Source: DAOWGG01 sp965369815
Lineage (GTDB): Bacteria > Patescibacteriota > Gracilibacteria > UM-FILTER-43-11
Length of the DNA: 25,137 nt
Direction: 5' to 3'
Assembly (NCBI GenBank): GCA_965369815.1
Contig: CBDUQS010000017.1
Coordinates: 1-25,137 of the forward strand
A model generated the notes under the pieces. That model did not search any database and was not told the origin of the DNA. It was given only the letters and a program-made list of their open reading frames with translations. Below are positions 22,716-25,137 of the stretch, in pieces (the first letter of the stretch is position 1; each line of letters begins with the position of its first letter). A program made the translations under genes and the position numbers.

Positions 22716-24488
22716 ATGGGAAAGATGCCAAAAAACATCATTGGCTTAGAAGTTCGAAATTCGTCCTTAACGGCGGTGAGTTTAGAAATGGAAAAAGATG
22801 CCTTTAAGGTAACTAATTATTCTCGAGTTGAAATTGAACCAGGGATTGTTGACGAGAACTCAATTATTTTGAATGTTGAGGCTTTTAACTTGGCTTTAGA
22901 AAAGCTTTTAAAAGAGGGGAAGGAAGGCGAAATAAAAAGCAGAAATGTGGTGATTTCAATTCCTGAAGAAAAAACATTTTCTCATTATCTAGAGGTTCCC
23001 GTAGAGGACGCTGACGATCATGATGCGATTTTATATCATGCAAAAGATTTCATCCCGATCGATCTTTCCAGGGCTACTGTCGATTATAGAAAGTTGAAGA
23101 ATCAAAAAGATAAAAAGCATGTCGTTTACGATTTTGTTGCGGTTCAAAAAAGCATTATTCAGCCGATTGTCGACATCTTCCAGGAAGCTGGATTTGATGT
23201 AGTAGCCATTGATGTGGATAAAAATAGTTTAATGCGAGCATGTCAGGCTTATAAAAGTGAACAAGCCACTATGTTAATAGAGGTGAATCACACTCGATCT
23301 TTAATAAGTATTCAAAATAAAACGGGCTTGTCTCACGCACTGAGCTTAAGCTTTGGCGAAGACGTGATGATCGAGCATTTAAAAAAAGAATTAAACATTG
23401 AAGTAACATCTGATGCTAAGGCCTTGCTCGAGAAAATCCGAGCTGGAAAACTTGAAGAAAGCGAAGAAAACAAAAAAGCTCAAGAGATTTTTGATGGTTT
23501 TATGAAAACTTTTTCAGGAAAGATCCAAGAGCTTTCCAAGGTTGCAAAAATGGAATGGGGAACAGAAATAGGGGTGATCTATTTTATTGAATTAGGAAAT
23601 CCGTGTGTGGAGCTTCGCAATATTGTAAAAAAAGAATTACCAGAAACAGTAATATTAGATCACTTTGAAGGGATTCAGATTGAAGAAAATCAGCAACGCT
23701 TCTATTTTAACGCCATTGGTCTTGCCCTCAGGGGAACTTCTGAAGAAATTCATGAAAGAGAATCCAATTTACTCCCTCAGGATGAAAAAGAAGAGTTACA
23801 TGTTTCTTATATGCTACCCATTTTAAAGGTAGGCTTTTCACTAACTTCTATTGTATTAGCTGGTTTGATGGTTTTTACAGGCGTGGTTACGGCAAAAAGT
23901 TACTTTAAATACCTTGGAGTTCAAAAAGAACTAGTGGTTTCTCAGGAAAAAGTAAGCAATCCTTATTTAGCAAAGGCTGTGCAAGTCAATCAGCAGCAAG
24001 AACAAGTTTACGGGCAAATTCAGGCAATCTTAAGCAACAATATCCCTTCAAGTGAAATAGTCGATAAGGTTGATCAATACAATGTGAATGGCATTGGATT
24101 GGTGAATATAACTTATCACCTGGGCCTTGATGGAAAAATGAATGTGGGGATACGAGCTAAAACCAGCTCACGTGAGGACACTGAAAAATGGGTGACTGAA
24201 CTCGATGCAGAACCTCTATTTTCAGACGTGAACTCACCCCTTTCTAACTTAGCTGGAAAAGGAGAGCGTTTTATTCAGGTGGATTTATTAATCGATTCTA
24301 ATTATTTATTAGGAAAAACATTAAAAGCGGCAGTTGAGGAAGGTGAACTCGATGAAATCACAGAAGAAGAACTTCCCGTTGTCGAAGATGGTTTACCAGA
24401 AGATGTTCAGTCAGCAGAAGAAGGAATTGTTGATGATGAAGTGATCGACACAGATGAAGAAGAAATAATTGAAGAAATAACCCTATAA
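22716..24488 (+). CDS. pilM: PilM-PilN fusion protein of the pilus alignment complex
   Basis: A 590-residue fusion. Residues 5-345 are PilM-like (actin/FtsA fold): an N-terminal GLEVRNSSLTAVSLE, then VVISIPEEKTFSHYLEVP, DFIPIDLSRATVDYR and VAIDVDKNSLMRA. The junction SNLLP (350-354) matches the INLLP motif by which separate PilN binds the PilM groove. A membrane segment (about 368-392) and a PilN-like extracytoplasmic domain follow, ending in a strongly acidic tail (540-590). The phosphate-1 motif reads GLEVRNSSLTAV where PilM has G-D-x-G-x-x-x-x-K, and the phosphate-2 motif reads IEVNHTRS where DxGxxxT is usual, so nucleotide binding may be lost. It is followed by a PilO-like gene with a one-base gap. 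No secretin genes are seen, as expected without an outer membrane. Confidence 0.88.
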   Translation: MGKMPKNIIGLEVRNSSLTAVSLEMEKDAFKVTNYSRVEIEPGIVDENSIILNVEAFNLALEKLLKEGKEGEIKSRNVVISIPEEKTFSHYLEVPVEDADDHDAILYHAKDFIPIDLSRATVDYRKLKNQKDKKHVVYDFVAVQKSIIQPIVDIFQEAGFDVVAIDVDKNSLMRACQAYKSEQATMLIEVNHTRSLISIQNKTGLSHALSLSFGEDVMIEHLKKELNIEVTSDAKALLEKIRAGKLEESEENKKAQEIFDGFMKTFSGKIQELSKVAKMEWGTEIGVIYFIELGNPCVELRNIVKKELPETVILDHFEGIQIEENQQRFYFNAIGLALRGTSEEIHERESNLLPQDEKEELHVSYMLPILKVGFSLTSIVLAGLMVFTGVVTAKSYFKYLGVQKELVVSQEKVSNPYLAKAVQVNQQQEQVYGQIQAILSNNIPSSEIVDKVDQYNVNGIGLVNITYHLGLDGKMNVGIRAKTSSREDTEKWVTELDAEPLFSDVNSPLSNLAGKGERFIQVDLLIDSNYLLGKTLKAAVEEGELDEITEEELPVVEDGLPEDVQSAEEGIVDDEVIDTDEEEIIEEITL

Positions 24489-24489
24489 A

Positions 24490-25050
24490 TTGAGCTCAAA
24501 AACAAAAACAAAAATTTGGCAGATCGTTTTCCACAATAAAATGTTAAGGTCTTTAACGCTTTTGATCTTATTACTCATTATTGCAATCGGAACACTAGGG
24601 GCAACTTTTCTTTCCTATGAAGGAAAAGTAGAGCTTAACCGAGAGGAAATTGCGAGCAACGAGACCTTATTAAAAAGTTTGGAGGCTATCGCATTAAAGG
24701 AGGTCGTAGCAGAGGATGAAACATTAGGAAGAAAAACATTTGCGGAATATGAAGAGGTGGTTCCATTTATTTCTTATATAGAGGGAGTATTTTCTGAAGT
24801 GGATCCGAAAGCTGAAGTGTCGGTAAGAAGTAAGCAGGAGCAGATTTTTATTGATCATTTCGCTGACTACATCGTTCGACTCAAAATAGATCAAAACATT
24901 GATCAGCTTAAGGGGGCTTTAGAGGAATTAAATCAATCTCGTTATATCATCAATACGCTAAAGCTAAATATGAATTACAAGCCAACGGGAGATGAACAAT
25001 TGAATTATCTCAATCAAGTTGAATTCACTATTCGATTATTTTTAAGATAA
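24490..25050 (+). CDS. PilO-like pilus alignment protein
   Basis: Predicted bitopic protein of 186 residues: a short basic cytoplasmic N-terminus, one membrane helix (about 20-43, LTLLILLLIIAIGTLGATFL), a charged helical stretch and a C-terminal alpha/beta domain (about 90-186) ending FTIRLFLR. Size, topology and position right after PilM-PilN match PilO, which pairs with PilN; sequence identity to known PilO is not visible to me. The start is TTG at 24490, one base after the previous stop, and there is no Shine-Dalgarno site; an ATG at 24541 would remove 17 residues just ahead of the membrane helix. It is the last gene before a probable new promoter. Confidence 0.78.
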   Translation: MSSKTKTKIWQIVFHNKMLRSLTLLILLLIIAIGTLGATFLSYEGKVELNREEIASNETLLKSLEAIALKEVVAEDETLGRKTFAEYEEVVPFISYIEGVFSEVDPKAEVSVRSKQEQIFIDHFADYIVRLKIDQNIDQLKGALEELNQSRYIINTLKLNMNYKPTGDEQLNYLNQVEFTIRLFLR

Positions 25051-25065
25051 TTTACTTGATTTCAC

Positions 25066-25093
25066 TTGAAAGACACTATAAAGTTTATATAAA
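25066..25093 (+). promoter_or_regulatory. candidate promoter for a gene beyond the window
   Basis: TTGAAA (25066-25071), a 16-base spacer and TATAAA (25088-25093) form a good sigma-70-like pair downstream of the PilO-like gene. Any gene it drives starts beyond or near the right edge; bases 25094-25137 contain no convincing coding start. Confidence 0.45.
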
Positions 25094-25137
25094 ATCATAC
25101 AATTTGTTTTATCTGGGAATCTGAAGCGGAATTTTAA

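Overview
This window looks like chromosome from a small-genome anaerobic bacterium, most likely a member of the Patescibacteria/CPR (a Peregrinibacteria-like lineage is my best guess, from gene content and not from a search). Supporting signs are the AT-rich sequence, very weak or absent Shine-Dalgarno sites, very short mRNA leaders, a type IV pilus locus without outer-membrane secretin genes, and many fused or divergent pilus parts. TGA is used as a normal stop (the NifU-like and NuoF-like genes), so this is not the recoded Gracilibacteria/Absconditabacteria code.

Layout. 1-5014 holds housekeeping genes: lgt (minus), then tsaD, nadB, a PrsW-family membrane protease and a NifU C-terminal-domain protein (plus). 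5125-12396 is a minus-strand block read folD, purF, a short NuoF-like flavoprotein, a complete [FeFe] hydrogenase, a MarR-family regulator, purD. Hydrogen metabolism is therefore embedded among purine and one-carbon genes. PurF carries the four cysteines of the Fe-S type enzyme, which also fits an anaerobe. 12592-13824 (minus) is an anchored, proline-rich protein with three copies of a six-cysteine repeat that I cannot assign to a named family.

13976-25050 is one co-directional type IV pilus locus: pilT, a degenerate receiver plus zinc-ribbon protein, pilB, pilC, two small pseudopilins, a 744-residue pseudopilin carrying thrombospondin type 3-like calcium repeats, a PilX-like minor pilin, a PilM-PilN fusion whose actin-like phosphate motifs are degenerate, and a PilO-like protein. 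The retraction and extension motors, platform, alignment complex and tip/minor pilins are present. The prepilin peptidase and an obvious major pilin are not in the window.

The gaps between genes are unusual. At least six contain clusters of one short word (6 to 12 bases), a different word at each locus, repeated imperfectly in direct and inverted orientation so that several alternative hairpins can form. They often begin directly at a stop codon. Two gaps (after folD and after the cysteine-repeat gene) carry related copies of the same element, with the TAG stop codon inside the conserved block. A further, different inverted repeat (GTCATTTCGA type) lies between lgt and tsaD. These elements and the modified pilus machine are the parts of the window most worth following up.
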